DNA from: Nitrospinota bacterium
GTDB lineage: Bacteria > Nitrospinota > Nitrospinia > Nitrospinales > VA-1
Direction of reading: 5' to 3'
NCBI GenBank assembly: GCA_014382285.1
Contig: JACNKA010000083.1
Span: 1-43,704 of the forward strand
Length of the DNA stretch: 43,704 nucleotides
In this document: piece after piece, positions 33,046 to 42,002 of the stretch
Position numbering within the stretch: position 1 is the first letter of the stretch
Layout of the letters: each line of letters opens with the position of its first letter
Program-made: the position numbers and the translations under genes
The notes under the pieces: model-generated
Databases searched by the model: none
What the model was told of the DNA's origin: nothing
What the model saw: only the letters and a program-made list of their open reading frames with translations

Positions 33046-34785
33046 ATGGGATCACTGGCAAGCCAGACTAAAGGCGTACTGATAGCAGGGTTGATTTTGG
33101 CTGTCGTGAGCTGGGGCATTGTTCGGGACCGGGCTCAGAAAGTCTGGTTCGATGAGTTGGAACAGGAGGTTCTGGAAGACACGCTTATTTTAACGGGTGA
33201 ACTCGAAGTGGTGAAAAGAGAGTTGGGGGGCATCGTTTCTCTTTATCAGTCTTCAGAGTTTGTGAGTCGGGAAGAATTTGGAGTTTATGTTCAGCCGCTT
33301 TTGGGAAACCATCCTTTCATCCAGGCGTTTGAGTGGGTTCCGCGTATTAGCCACTCTGAAAGGGAAGGGTTTGAGAGCATCACCCGTTCTATGGGCTATG
33401 CCGAGTTTCATGTTTTCACATCTTCTGGCCCTGCAGAGGCGCAGCAGGAATATTTCCCCGTGCATTATTCGGAACCACTTCCTGATAATGAAGGGACGCT
33501 GGGGTTTGACCTGTCTTCTGACCCACAATTGTTGAGCCTTGCTAATACTGCCAGGGATACGGGTAGGGCGGTTGCGGGCTCGCGGTTTGGAGTGGTCCCC
33601 AATGCTCGCTCGAAATCGGATCTCATTATTCTGGCTCCTCTCTATAACGACAGGGCGGAACGCACTGAAGAAAGACGGGAGCACTTAAAAGGTTTTGTGC
33701 TGGGGATATACCGGGTGCACGACATGATTGACCAAATGGTCAGTCCCTATATTCCCAAAGGGATGAACCTAACCGTTTATGAAGAAGGCGAATTGGTTGA
33801 GGAAAATCTGCTTTACGGTAAACCGTTAAAGAACCCGGCAATGAAGATCACCAACGTGGTCAATGTCTCCAATCGGCGATGGTTTCTGGTTTGGCAGGCT
33901 ACCGATGAGTTTCGCGGTGGGGCGCAAACATTGAACGCATTCTGGGTGGGGGTAGCTATTTTTTCGGCAGCCCTGTTCCTTTCTATTATCATTGAGATAA
34001 TGGCATCGCGGACACGTGTTGTGGAGAATGAGGTTCGGGTTCGTACAGAAGAACTAACCCTGGCGAACCAGAAACTTGTTGAGTTGAATGATTTGAAAAA
34101 TAAATTTTTGGGAATCGCATCGCACGATCTCAGGAATCCTCTTGCTTCCATCCGCGGGTACTCCAAGTTTCTTTTGGATAAGGGAACGCAAGTCAAGGAA
34201 GATACCCGACAGGAGTTTTTAACAACCATTAAAAATGTTAGTGGAAATATGCTGGAGTTGATCAGCAATCTGCTGGACATCTCGGTGATTGAAAGCGGCC
34301 AGCTGAAACTGAACCCCGCACTGTCATCCATGAAAAAACTCGTTGAAGAAAAAATCCATCTACAGCAGATATTAGCCGACAAAAAACATATTACACTCCA
34401 TGCAGATATGGAGAGTGTTCCTGAATTTTATTTTGATTCAAACCGAATGGGGCAGGTGGTGGATAATCTTCTCAGTAACGCGGTCAAGTACTCGTCACCA
34501 GAAAAAGGGGTTTATGTCAAGCTGGTGTCTGATGACGAAACCATGACCTTAAGCGTTAAGGATGAAGGCCCGGGGATTTCTACTGATGAACAGGGACAGC
34601 TATTCCAGCACTTTCAAAAATTAAGTGCCCGGCCCACCGGAGGTGAAAGCAGTTCCGGGTTGGGGCTGGCCATTGCTCAGAGAATTGTTGAAGAACATCA
34701 GGGAAGTATCTGGGTCGATAGCCAGTTTGGTCAAGGGGCCACGTTTTACTTCAGCCTGCCTATGGAAAATCCTCACCAAAAATAA
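33046..34785 (+). CDS. CHASE-domain sensor histidine kinase
   Basis: The 579-residue membrane kinase has TM1 (about 13-28) and a periplasmic CHASE domain (about 75-215) that should sense a small ligand. TM2 lies at about 304-325, followed by a coiled coil, HisKA with SHDLRNPLASIRGY (phospho-His near 360) and HATPase with an N-box NLLSNAVKY near 475. The G1 motif DEGPGIS and G2 SSGLGLAIAQ are intact. The ligand is unknown; CHASE proteins sense cytokinin-like compounds or other organic molecules. The divergent NtrC-type regulator is the probable partner. Confidence 0.9.
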   Translation: MGSLASQTKGVLIAGLILAVVSWGIVRDRAQKVWFDELEQEVLEDTLILTGELEVVKRELGGIVSLYQSSEFVSREEFGVYVQPLLGNHPFIQAFEWVPRISHSEREGFESITRSMGYAEFHVFTSSGPAEAQQEYFPVHYSEPLPDNEGTLGFDLSSDPQLLSLANTARDTGRAVAGSRFGVVPNARSKSDLIILAPLYNDRAERTEERREHLKGFVLGIYRVHDMIDQMVSPYIPKGMNLTVYEEGELVEENLLYGKPLKNPAMKITNVVNVSNRRWFLVWQATDEFRGGAQTLNAFWVGVAIFSAALFLSIIIEIMASRTRVVENEVRVRTEELTLANQKLVELNDLKNKFLGIASHDLRNPLASIRGYSKFLLDKGTQVKEDTRQEFLTTIKNVSGNMLELISNLLDISVIESGQLKLNPALSSMKKLVEEKIHLQQILADKKHITLHADMESVPEFYFDSNRMGQVVDNLLSNAVKYSSPEKGVYVKLVSDDETMTLSVKDEGPGISTDEQGQLFQHFQKLSARPTGGESSSGLGLAIAQRIVEEHQGSIWVDSQFGQGATFYFSLPMENPHQK

Positions 34786-34965
34786 AATTCGGGGACGTTA
34801 TGAACGGGTGATTTGAATCTGTACTCCGTCCCGATGCTAGGATAAACACCTACCGCTTGAATGGTGTTGTCCTATGTTATTTAGCGTGTATCGCTGATAT
34901 TCGGTGCCTCTCCCTTCCCGCTATACTCTTTGGGTTTAGAGTCATTTTAATACACGGGGCAAAAT

Positions 34966-35313
34966 ATGCGCACTATCTTTTTTTGTTTGTTGCTGGTATT
35001 GGGGATTTTTGTGAGCTTTGGACAGGCAAAACCCAGAATGATATCCTTGGATCTTTCGGGGCAGAGTCCTCTGACTATATATCAAAATTCCGAGATCAAA
35101 GTGAGTAATACCTTTCAGACCAATTTATACGATTTGACTATAACCAAGCCCCCTCTCCCCAAAGAGATCCTTGCCGTATCCGAATTCATTTCCGGGCAAT
35201 CCTTTATCCTTGCTTTTTCGGGGGTAGGAACCTATGAGATTTGTTTTTCTAAAGAAAAAAATGCGGTGCAAACCTGCCTGAATCTGGATGTCCTGAAAAG
35301 AATAGCTGCCTGA
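34966..35313 (+). CDS. Small secreted protein, unknown function
   Basis: A 115-residue protein beginning with a signal peptide (MRTIFFCLLLVLGIFVSF, cleavage near 22). The rest is a beta-rich sequence of about 90 residues (ISLDLSGQSPLTIYQNSEIK, GVGTYEICFSKE) with two Cys that could form a disulphide. It resembles a cupredoxin-like fold without obvious copper ligands, but I do not recognise a family. It is alone between the kinase gene and the minus-strand EgtD-like gene. Confidence 0.55.
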   Translation: MRTIFFCLLLVLGIFVSFGQAKPRMISLDLSGQSPLTIYQNSEIKVSNTFQTNLYDLTITKPPLPKEILAVSEFISGQSFILAFSGVGTYEICFSKEKNAVQTCLNLDVLKRIAA

Positions 35314-35375
35314 AACCCTCCCTGGTAAAACCGAATAGTTGCCCATACCGCCGGTGTGTGATGGTGTGGACCGCC

Positions 35376-36365
35376 TCAGCGGGCAACCTTCCAAACTGAA
35401 TCCACAAAATATTTTTTTGAGTCGAACAAATGCTCGACGATTTCAAATCCGTTTTCAAGGGCCAGGGTTTCCATTTCTTCAAGCGTGTATTTGAAGGATT
35501 GCTCAGTCTGCATTGCTTCCCAGGCTCTGAAATGAAAGTCCTTGTTTAAAGCCTTGATGTGTACGGCCTGATTCTGTGTGCTGTAAAGATAACTTTCCAC
35601 GGCGCGGGTATTGGGGTTGTAGTGGCCCTGCTGCACAAAGTTTTCTTTATTAAAGTTTGCGCCGAGTTCCTGATTGATGCGGTCCAACAGGTGCAGGTTG
35701 AATTTTTCAAAAAGCCCATTATTGTAGGCAGAATAAAGCAGTTTCGGATTTTTCATGAGATCAAATCCGGTCAGTAAATAATCTTCTGGTCCCAGCGACT
35801 CTTTCAAATTTTTAAGAAAAGACCGGGCTGTATCTGAATCCATATTGTTCAGGGTGACTCCCAGAAAGAGGACGAGATTTTGTTTTGAGTCATTCCGGGT
35901 AATAGTTTTTAATCCCTCAAAATAGTCTCCGGTTAGACCCGTCACCTTCAGGGGCGTACTCGTATGACTGTTTTCTAACGACCGAACCAGATTTGTAATC
36001 GCTCCGTTGGAAATATCAATGGGGAAGTAGTGGAAATTTAATTTCTTATCCAGAAAGTGCTCAATGAGAATTTTGGTCTTGCAACCATCACCTGCGCCCA
36101 ACTCGATAAGGTTAAATGTGTTGCCGGTAATGAGTCTGGAAATGTCATTTTTATGATTGTGAATGATTTCAAACTCACATGCGGCGGGAAGGTATTCTGC
36201 TAGTTCCGTTATTTTTTTGAAGAGTTCACTTCCAGCGTTATCAAAAATCAGCCATGATGGCAAACGCTTGTTTTGAAGGGAAAGGCCCTCGTTGACTGTG
36301 CTGGCAAACTGTCCTTCAGGAGAAAATGCCTCCGGCCCAGATTTTAGTATTTTTGTTTCAAACAA
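35376..36365 (-). CDS. EgtD-like SAM-dependent amino acid N-methyltransferase
   Basis: I choose a TTG start at 36365, with AAAGGAG ending 8 bases before it. This gives 329 residues, close to EgtD (about 321); the ATG at 36494 would add 43 residues without a family match. EgtD-type motifs are present: FDNAGSELF, ELGAGDGCKT (SAM glycine loop), YFPIDISNG, LVLFLGVTLNN, LLYSAYNN and QTEQSFKY with the substrate-binding Glu and Ser. The usual LPEYYPTR reads LAEYLPAACE, so the substrate may not be histidine. No EgtB is nearby. It is divergent from a haem-oxygenase-like diiron protein and may act with it. Confidence 0.78.
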   Translation of the reverse strand: MFETKILKSGPEAFSPEGQFASTVNEGLSLQNKRLPSWLIFDNAGSELFKKITELAEYLPAACEFEIIHNHKNDISRLITGNTFNLIELGAGDGCKTKILIEHFLDKKLNFHYFPIDISNGAITNLVRSLENSHTSTPLKVTGLTGDYFEGLKTITRNDSKQNLVLFLGVTLNNMDSDTARSFLKNLKESLGPEDYLLTGFDLMKNPKLLYSAYNNGLFEKFNLHLLDRINQELGANFNKENFVQQGHYNPNTRAVESYLYSTQNQAVHIKALNKDFHFRAWEAMQTEQSFKYTLEEMETLALENGFEIVEHLFDSKKYFVDSVWKVAR

Positions 36366-36570
36366 GAGTATGGCTCCTTTCGCTGCGCGGTGAATTTGAC
36401 CTTGTTGGTTGTGTTTGTTATAGTACCTAGCATAATTCCTTTTTACATCACTATTTATTGTCTTTGACAATTGCTGCGGGACGTAGCTTTCCACAGTGGG
36501 GATGTTTGTCGGGTTCTAACTTTTCGCAAAATTAACGAACCCTAATTCTAATTTTATACTCCTAAAAACT

Positions 36571-37632
36571 ATGAATTTTAATTCGCAAACGGACTCAACA
36601 GCCCTTGATTTTGCATATCAGGAATTGGAGGAAGAGTTTTTAGAACTATTGGGGTTAGATAATCTGGATCGAGTTATTTCTAAACATCCTGAGAGGGCTG
36701 AAAATTTCAAATCGGAACTTAAAGTATCTTTGTCTGCTGCTTTTAGAAATGAAACTGGGTGCCCTCAGGCGCACCTGTTTTTGCAAAGAATTCTTTATCG
36801 TATAAACCGTTTAAAGCTGTTTTGGTATGACGGGTTGGAGAATTATGTCAATGAGGATTCTGCTTTTCTGTTTTCCTTGCGTTTGGAAATTGAAGATGCA
36901 TGGCAGGATTGGGAGGAGAGCAATACCGTTCGTCGGAGTTCCGGCACCCTGAGTGCTGTTCTGCGTGATCGTGTGCAAGAGGACTTGCAACCGGAACCAT
37001 CTCCTGATGGATTGTTCATTCGCAATGAAATTTCAAAATCCGGGTACCAGTGTTTGCTTGCTATCACTTCTCTGGATGGTCTGGTGGAAGCCAGCCAGCT
37101 TTCTCGTATGCTGGGGGGTGTAGGAAACGAGGTGCAGATGATGCTGACCAGAATTTTATGGGAAGAGTATGGCAGTGGAAAATTTTCCCGAAAGCATTCC
37201 ACTCATTTTGCAACCATGTTGGAAGAATGTGATATGGACTCCAGGCCGGAAACTTATTTCGATCTTGTGCCGTGGGAAGTTCTGGCAAACATCAACCATA
37301 ACTTTTATCTTTCAGAGCGTAAGAAAAACTTTTTGCGCTATATCGGCGGATTGTTGTATACGGAGGTTTCTGTTCCCGCCGCGTTTGAGAATATTAAAAT
37401 GGCTGGGGAACGCCTGAAGATGGGTGATAAGGGCGTCAGCTATTGGGATCTTCACATTCGGGAAGATATTCGCCATGGGCAATGGATGCTGGATGATGTG
37501 ACCCTTCCCCTGATTGAAAAATATCCTGAACAGGGCTGGGATATGGTCAAGGGATATGACCAGCAAAAATTTATCAGCTTTCGTTCTACTGCCGCCATCG
37601 TTGAGACGATTCGTCGGTTTGAATTTTTCTAA
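36571..37632 (+). CDS. Haem-oxygenase-like diiron (HDO) family protein
   Basis: The 353-residue protein has an N-terminal helical domain of about 165 residues that I do not recognise. The C-terminal domain belongs to the iron-containing redox enzyme family, related to UndA and CADD. The metal-ligand set is recognisable as Glu199 with His209 (WEEYGSGKFSRKHSTHF), Glu265 (LLYTEVSVP), and His295, Asp299 and His302 (HxxxDxxH). Such enzymes oxidise fatty acids, amino acids or pterin-type substrates using O2. It has no signal peptide. The divergent neighbour is an EgtD-like methyltransferase; a joint small-molecule pathway is inference. Confidence 0.82.
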   Translation: MNFNSQTDSTALDFAYQELEEEFLELLGLDNLDRVISKHPERAENFKSELKVSLSAAFRNETGCPQAHLFLQRILYRINRLKLFWYDGLENYVNEDSAFLFSLRLEIEDAWQDWEESNTVRRSSGTLSAVLRDRVQEDLQPEPSPDGLFIRNEISKSGYQCLLAITSLDGLVEASQLSRMLGGVGNEVQMMLTRILWEEYGSGKFSRKHSTHFATMLEECDMDSRPETYFDLVPWEVLANINHNFYLSERKKNFLRYIGGLLYTEVSVPAAFENIKMAGERLKMGDKGVSYWDLHIREDIRHGQWMLDDVTLPLIEKYPEQGWDMVKGYDQQKFISFRSTAAIVETIRRFEFF

Positions 37633-37914
37633 ACCACCCCGTTTTACTTTCCTGCGAGTTTAGCCGTTTACCCAATTGATGGTCGGGTCTCAAGCAGGGT
37701 CTGCTTTAAATCTCCTGCATTGTCATATTTTTTCAAATTATCTCAGTAATTCCCTGAAAAAACTCTTTGATGGAAAAAATCCGCACAGTTTGCGAAATAC
37801 CTTCTTTCTTCTAATTGTGTGGAGGGAGTGCCCGGTGCTATTCCGTTAAATTTTTTATAATGGGCCAGTGGGGCGAGAAAAAGTAAAAGTGTTTTGAGGA
37901 AGAACGGCTTGCAA

Positions 37915-37939
37915 GAGGAGTGAGCTGTTTTCACTCCTC
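37915..37939. terminator. Hairpin between convergent genes
   Basis: GAGGAGTGA (37915-37923) pairs perfectly with TCACTCCTC (37931-37939) over a 7-base loop. It lies between the HDO gene and the convergent regulator gene and could serve both. The gap 37633-37972 holds no gene that I can support. Confidence 0.5.
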
Positions 37940-37972
37940 CCTTTAGGTTTGCTGGCGATTATATTGGTGCGG

Positions 37973-39346
37973 TTAAATGAAATCTTTGCGTTTAAGCTCC
38001 AAGGCGTTGAGGCGATTGTATAGAGTTTGCCGAGAAAGGCCTAGATTGGTATAGGTTTTTTTTATGTCACCTCTGTTGCGAGTCAACTCCTGAGCAATGA
38101 GGCTTCTTTCTATTGCAGCTAACTGGTTATTCAATCCGGTTGGAGGATTCTTAAGTGTTTGCTGGATAGAAATCTGGATATCGTTACTCGCGCCTGAATC
38201 AGTTGTTTGGGGCAGGCCGAGGACAAACTTGTCGACTTCATTCTTTAGTTCGCGAATGTTCCCTTCCCAACGGCGGGTTTGTAGTTCCTGAATGTATTCC
38301 GCAGAGGGGACGGGTGGGGTTTTCTGATGATAACGTGAACAGGCGTCCGTAACCAGATGCTGAAACAACAAGGGAATATCTTCGGCCCTTTCGCGCAGGG
38401 GAGGCAGAACGATTTGTACTACATTGAGCCGGTAATACAGGTCCTCGCGGAATAGATTTTTCTCGCTAGCTAATTTTAAATCGGTTTTTGTCGCAGCAAT
38501 AATACGGATATCAAGGGGTATGGTTTCGTTGGACCCGACTCTTTCGACGACTTTTTCCTGAATCACGCGGAGAAGTTTCACTTGGAGGTGCAGAGGCATG
38601 CTTTCGATTTCATCGAGAAAGACCGTGCCTTTGTTGGCGTACTCAAACTTCCCGATTCTTTTTCGATCTGCTCCAGTGAAGGCCCCGGCTTCATGGCCGA
38701 ACAACTCGCTTTCGATGATATTTTCTGGCATGGCACCACAATTGATAGCGATGAAATTATGATTTCTTCTTTTACTACCTTGATGGATGTTTTGTGCAAC
38801 GAGGTCTTTTCCTGTTCCCGTTTCTCCAAGAATCAGGATGTCGGCATCGGCATCGGCAACATTGGCGATAACCTGACGAAGCCGTTCGATAGAAGGGGCT
38901 TTGCCGATAAGGGTATTTTGGGTTTCGCTTTGAAGGAGAATTTTGGACTGAAGCCTCCTCACTTCCATAACGAGGCGGCGTTTTTCCATAGCACGTTTTA
39001 CGGCATCTATAAATGCCTCTGTGGCAAAAGGTTTTTCCAGGAAGTCATACGCCCCGTTTTGAATAGCCTGGACAGCCATAGGAATGTTCCCCTGGCCTGT
39101 AATGAGAATGACCGGAATTTCCGGATCCACTTCCTTGACTTTTTCCATGAGGGTCAGACCGTTCATTTTAGGCATCATGACATCACTCACCAGTACGCCT
39201 GGCCAATCTTCTGAGATGAGCGCAAGAGCATCTTTTGCCGATTCAAAATCTTCCACCGCATAGTTTTTGTTTTGAAGTTCTCTTTTGAGGGATAGCCGAA
39301 CAACTTTTTCGTCATCCACTAAAAAAATTTTTTCTTCAGAAGTCAT
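37973..39346 (-). CDS. Sigma-54-dependent response regulator, DctD/NtrC type
   Basis: This 457-residue regulator has a receiver domain (5-120; VLVSDVMMPKMNGLTL with the phospho-Asp). The AAA+ domain has GETGTGKD, the sigma-54 contact ELFGHEAGAFTGA, Walker B FLDEIESM and an arginine-finger region FREDLYYRLN. A Fis-type C-terminal HTH reads IKKTYTNLGLSRQTLYNRLN. The DctD-like receiver wording (QAIQNGAYDFLEKPF) fits a C4-dicarboxylate-type regulator, but no transporter is near. It lies 42 bases after a REC-kinase hybrid on the same strand, clearly one operon. Confidence 0.92.
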   Translation of the reverse strand: MTSEEKIFLVDDEKVVRLSLKRELQNKNYAVEDFESAKDALALISEDWPGVLVSDVMMPKMNGLTLMEKVKEVDPEIPVILITGQGNIPMAVQAIQNGAYDFLEKPFATEAFIDAVKRAMEKRRLVMEVRRLQSKILLQSETQNTLIGKAPSIERLRQVIANVADADADILILGETGTGKDLVAQNIHQGSKRRNHNFIAINCGAMPENIIESELFGHEAGAFTGADRKRIGKFEYANKGTVFLDEIESMPLHLQVKLLRVIQEKVVERVGSNETIPLDIRIIAATKTDLKLASEKNLFREDLYYRLNVVQIVLPPLRERAEDIPLLFQHLVTDACSRYHQKTPPVPSAEYIQELQTRRWEGNIRELKNEVDKFVLGLPQTTDSGASNDIQISIQQTLKNPPTGLNNQLAAIERSLIAQELTRNRGDIKKTYTNLGLSRQTLYNRLNALELKRKDFI

Positions 39347-39388
39347 CTTAATTATTCTCGAAATTCATGGTTTCTAAAAAGCTTATTT

Positions 39389-40630
39389 TCAAGTTGGATC
39401 TTGCCCATTTTCTTTGAAAGGCAGGGTGATTGTGAATTTGGATCCTTTTCCCTTGTTGCTGCTTACGTTTATATCCCCTCCATGCCTTTTAATGATTCCA
39501 TAACTGACCGATAGGCCCAGACCGGTGCCTTTAACTTCGCCCTTGGTTGTGAAGAAGGGGTCAAAAATTTTTTCCATGTATTCCTGTTGTATTCCTTGCC
39601 CGGTATCTTCAATTTCCACTTCAACGGCGGAGTCCAAGTTCCTGGTGCGGATGGTGAGTGCTCCCCCTCTTGGGCATGCTTCATTGGCGTTCTGCAAGAG
39701 GTTTAAGATAACCTGTTTGATCTGGTCTTCCACCACGCTCACATCGGGTAAACAATTCGAATATTCCTTTATCACCTGTATGTTTTCTTTGTTGAACTCG
39801 TTTTTCTTGAGCATGAGCATGTCATCAATGGCGTGATGAAGGTTCAAGGGGTGACGGGTGCCTGATGAGGGACGATAAAAATCCTTAAGTTGTAGAGCCA
39901 GGTTCATGACGCGATTGCTTTCGTTAATGGAAAGCTCAACCAGTTCTGCCAGAGAGTCTTCAAGGTGAGTTCCCCGCTGAACCTGCTCCAGGGTATTACG
40001 AATTCCCATAAGCGGATTGTTGAACTCATGTGCGATGCTTGCGGCCAGTTGGCCCAGGGCCGAAAGTTTTTCGGCGTGTAAAAGTTGTTGATTTACTTTT
40101 TGTAATTCTTCTTCCGAACGTTTTCGTTCTGCGATTTCTTTTTTAAGTTGTTGATTGGCTTGTCTTAAATCGATGGTTCTTTGATGAACCCTCTGCTCAA
40201 TAAAATCTTTTTGAGCTTCAAGACTTTTATTCAGCAAATGCACTTCAAGAATATTTCGAATTCTGCAAAGCACTTCCGACAGATCAAGAGGTTTGGATAG
40301 AAAATCCCGCGCACCGACTTGCAGGGCCTTTAGACGGATGGCGGGGTCAGATTCTGCGGTCAATACCAGAATGGGCGCATAAGACTCTCCTTCGATATGC
40401 TTGATTTGCTCAATCACCTCAAAACCATCAAAGTGCGGCATTCTCAAATCGAGTAGAACAATATCCGGCCGCAATTCCTGATATAAAAAGGCGACTTCTC
40501 TGGGGTCCGTTGTGCTGGTGACCGAGGTGTATTTGGCCTGTTTTAACGCCGTCTCCAGAACCATGATATTTGAGCTTTCGTCATCCACTATCAGGATCTT
40601 GGCTTTTAAAATATCACTTTTATCTAGCAT
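39389..40630 (-). CDS. Cytoplasmic hybrid: receiver-histidine kinase
   Basis: This 413-residue protein has an N-terminal receiver domain (about 10-125; IVLLDLRMPHFDG with the phospho-Asp), then a long coiled coil (about 140-190). The DHp domain has SIAHEFNNPLMGIR (phospho-His near 201). The HATPase has N-box NLLQNANEA, DTGQGI and KGTGLGLSVS. It lacks membrane segments, so it probably receives phosphate from another kinase or senses an internal signal. The sigma-54 regulator follows it in one operon. The receiver-first order is that of hybrids that couple upstream phosphotransfer to output. Confidence 0.88.
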   Translation of the reverse strand: MLDKSDILKAKILIVDDESSNIMVLETALKQAKYTSVTSTTDPREVAFLYQELRPDIVLLDLRMPHFDGFEVIEQIKHIEGESYAPILVLTAESDPAIRLKALQVGARDFLSKPLDLSEVLCRIRNILEVHLLNKSLEAQKDFIEQRVHQRTIDLRQANQQLKKEIAERKRSEEELQKVNQQLLHAEKLSALGQLAASIAHEFNNPLMGIRNTLEQVQRGTHLEDSLAELVELSINESNRVMNLALQLKDFYRPSSGTRHPLNLHHAIDDMLMLKKNEFNKENIQVIKEYSNCLPDVSVVEDQIKQVILNLLQNANEACPRGGALTIRTRNLDSAVEVEIEDTGQGIQQEYMEKIFDPFFTTKGEVKGTGLGLSVSYGIIKRHGGDINVSSNKGKGSKFTITLPFKENGQDPT

Positions 40631-40858
40631 CGAACGCTCGCAGTGTGGTTAATTCAGCCATTCAGGTTTTTGAGTTTTAACCCAAGGCTCGAAATGTTTG
40701 AAGTAATAGAAGTCCTTAAATGAGCCCTGTAGTATTTATAGAGCAAAATGGATGCCACAAATTATAAATAAAGGGATGGTAAATTTATGCTCATAAGGGA
40801 CGCTTTATAACTATTTAAAAAAAAACAAGTTATGCTGATATTTTGGTGTTGTTGAAAA

Positions 40859-40878
40859 GCCAGGATGAGAATCCTGGC
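40859..40878 (-). terminator. Hairpin, probable terminator of the pentapeptide gene
   Basis: GCCAGGAT-GAGA-ATCCTGGC is a perfect 8-bp stem with a 4-base loop. Read on the minus strand it is followed by TTTTC, downstream of the 41076-41588 gene. A second stem, GACGCG...CGCGTC, is at 40967-40989. I see no supported gene in 40631-41075. Confidence 0.55.
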
Positions 40879-41075
40879 CTATGAGTAACGCGAGCTTTAT
40901 CGAATAATTGTAGCCATATTTTTACTTTCCGCGAATAACCTGTAAATAAATATATGCATTTATAAGGACGCGAAAGCTCTGGCCGCGTCAAGTGTTTGGA
41001 GGCTGGTTGGTTTTGTAGTTCCTTGGGCTTATGAATCGTTGACCGACAAGTTTGCTGGAGTTCGTCTGTAGATAT

Positions 41076-41588
41076 TTAAAATTGCAGGAGGAAGTCATCG
41101 TCCATTTCTTCTTCGAGATAATCGGGCAAACGCGTTTGTTTATCTGTGAGAGCCTGGCTTAATTGGGCAGAGCTCAAGCCGGTTGCCGAGGTGAGGTTGG
41201 CACCATTAAGATTGGTTTGATTGAACAGGGTGTCTTCATTAAACTGGGCACCTTCAAGGTTGGCATTTTCAAGGTCGGCATATTGAAGGTTGGATTCCAG
41301 CATCCCTGCTCCTGACAGGTCACAGTTTTTCATATGAGTGCTTTGCAGGCAGGCCTCTTGTAATTTGGCCTTGGTCAGGTTTGCCCCTTCCAGATTGGCT
41401 CCCGTTAAGTTTGAAAACTGGAGTTTGCATTCCTTGAGATTGCTGCTACCGAGATTGATTTTTTGTAGTGTGGCTCCTCTTAAATCAGCCTGGGATAAAT
41501 CCGGGTGTATCTCAGGGGTTCTTTCCCGCCATTCATTCCAATTGTTAATCCCTTCTTTAACGAGTTTAAGGTGCTCTTCGTTTGCCAT
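41076..41588 (-). CDS. Pentapeptide-repeat protein, small
   Basis: The 170-residue protein has about 18 pentapeptide units between residues 30 and 145 (DLSQADLRGATLQKINLGSS, LTGANLEGANLTKAKLQEA). The N-terminus is a helix (HLKLVKEGINNWNEWRERTP) of a kind often seen before such repeats, and the C-terminus is acidic (LEEEMDDDFLLQF). The function is unknown. It is unrelated in detail to the pentapeptide protein at 28195-28854. Confidence 0.82.
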   Translation of the reverse strand: MANEEHLKLVKEGINNWNEWRERTPEIHPDLSQADLRGATLQKINLGSSNLKECKLQFSNLTGANLEGANLTKAKLQEACLQSTHMKNCDLSGAGMLESNLQYADLENANLEGAQFNEDTLFNQTNLNGANLTSATGLSSAQLSQALTDKQTRLPDYLEEEMDDDFLLQF

Positions 41589-41783
41589 GGTTTATCTTTA
41601 GGTTTGATTGTTTTTGTTAAAAGGATAAAATACTCATGTGCTTTATTCTGGATATGGATTTCTGGACAGATTAAAATATTCAAGGGTTTCCAGTCTCGCC
41701 CAGATACACGCCTCTGAGAATGTATTCTAAAAACAACAAGTTTCAATGGGTTTTAGCAGTGGATCTGATTTCAGAATTGGAGC

Positions 41784-41912
41784 CTACATAAAAAACTCCA
41801 TGTAGACCATCCATCCAATCATGGAAAGAACGAGAACCACATAACCGGTATGGACCCAAATCGTGAAAATAGGGTTTTCTTTTCGTTTTTCCGGTTCCTC
41901 TTTTTCTTTCAT
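41784..41912 (-). CDS. 42-residue single-pass membrane protein
   Basis: This small gene reads MKEKEEPEKRKENPIFTIWV..., then a hydrophobic stretch of about 20 residues (TGYVVLVLSMIGWMVYM), and ends in MEFFM. It has a perfect ribosome site (GAGGAAACC, immediately before the ATG). It begins with charged residues and has one transmembrane helix, so the N-terminus is probably cytoplasmic. I do not recognise a family. It is divergent from the Sel1 gene and upstream of a pentapeptide gene. A longer frame that covers it in another phase is a shadow. Confidence 0.7.
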   Translation of the reverse strand: MKEKEEPEKRKENPIFTIWVHTGYVVLVLSMIGWMVYMEFFM

Positions 41913-42002
41913 GGTTTCCTCGAATTAGTCCGAAATGAATAATACTATGGAAACAAAAATAAACCCAATAGCAATCCGGCATTTTTTCCTGCTGATTCAC
42001 AA

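Noticed and set aside
34857-35108. 83-residue open frame overlapping the small secreted protein.
   Set aside because: No signal peptide or ribosome site; the frame at 34966 has a clear signal peptide.
35376-36494. Ergothioneine operon.
   Set aside because: No EgtB or EgtC gene is present; only a single EgtD-like methyltransferase with altered motifs.
41743-42000. 85-residue minus-strand frame.
   Set aside because: It is a shadow over the 42-aa gene at 41784-41912, which has the ribosome site and a membrane helix.
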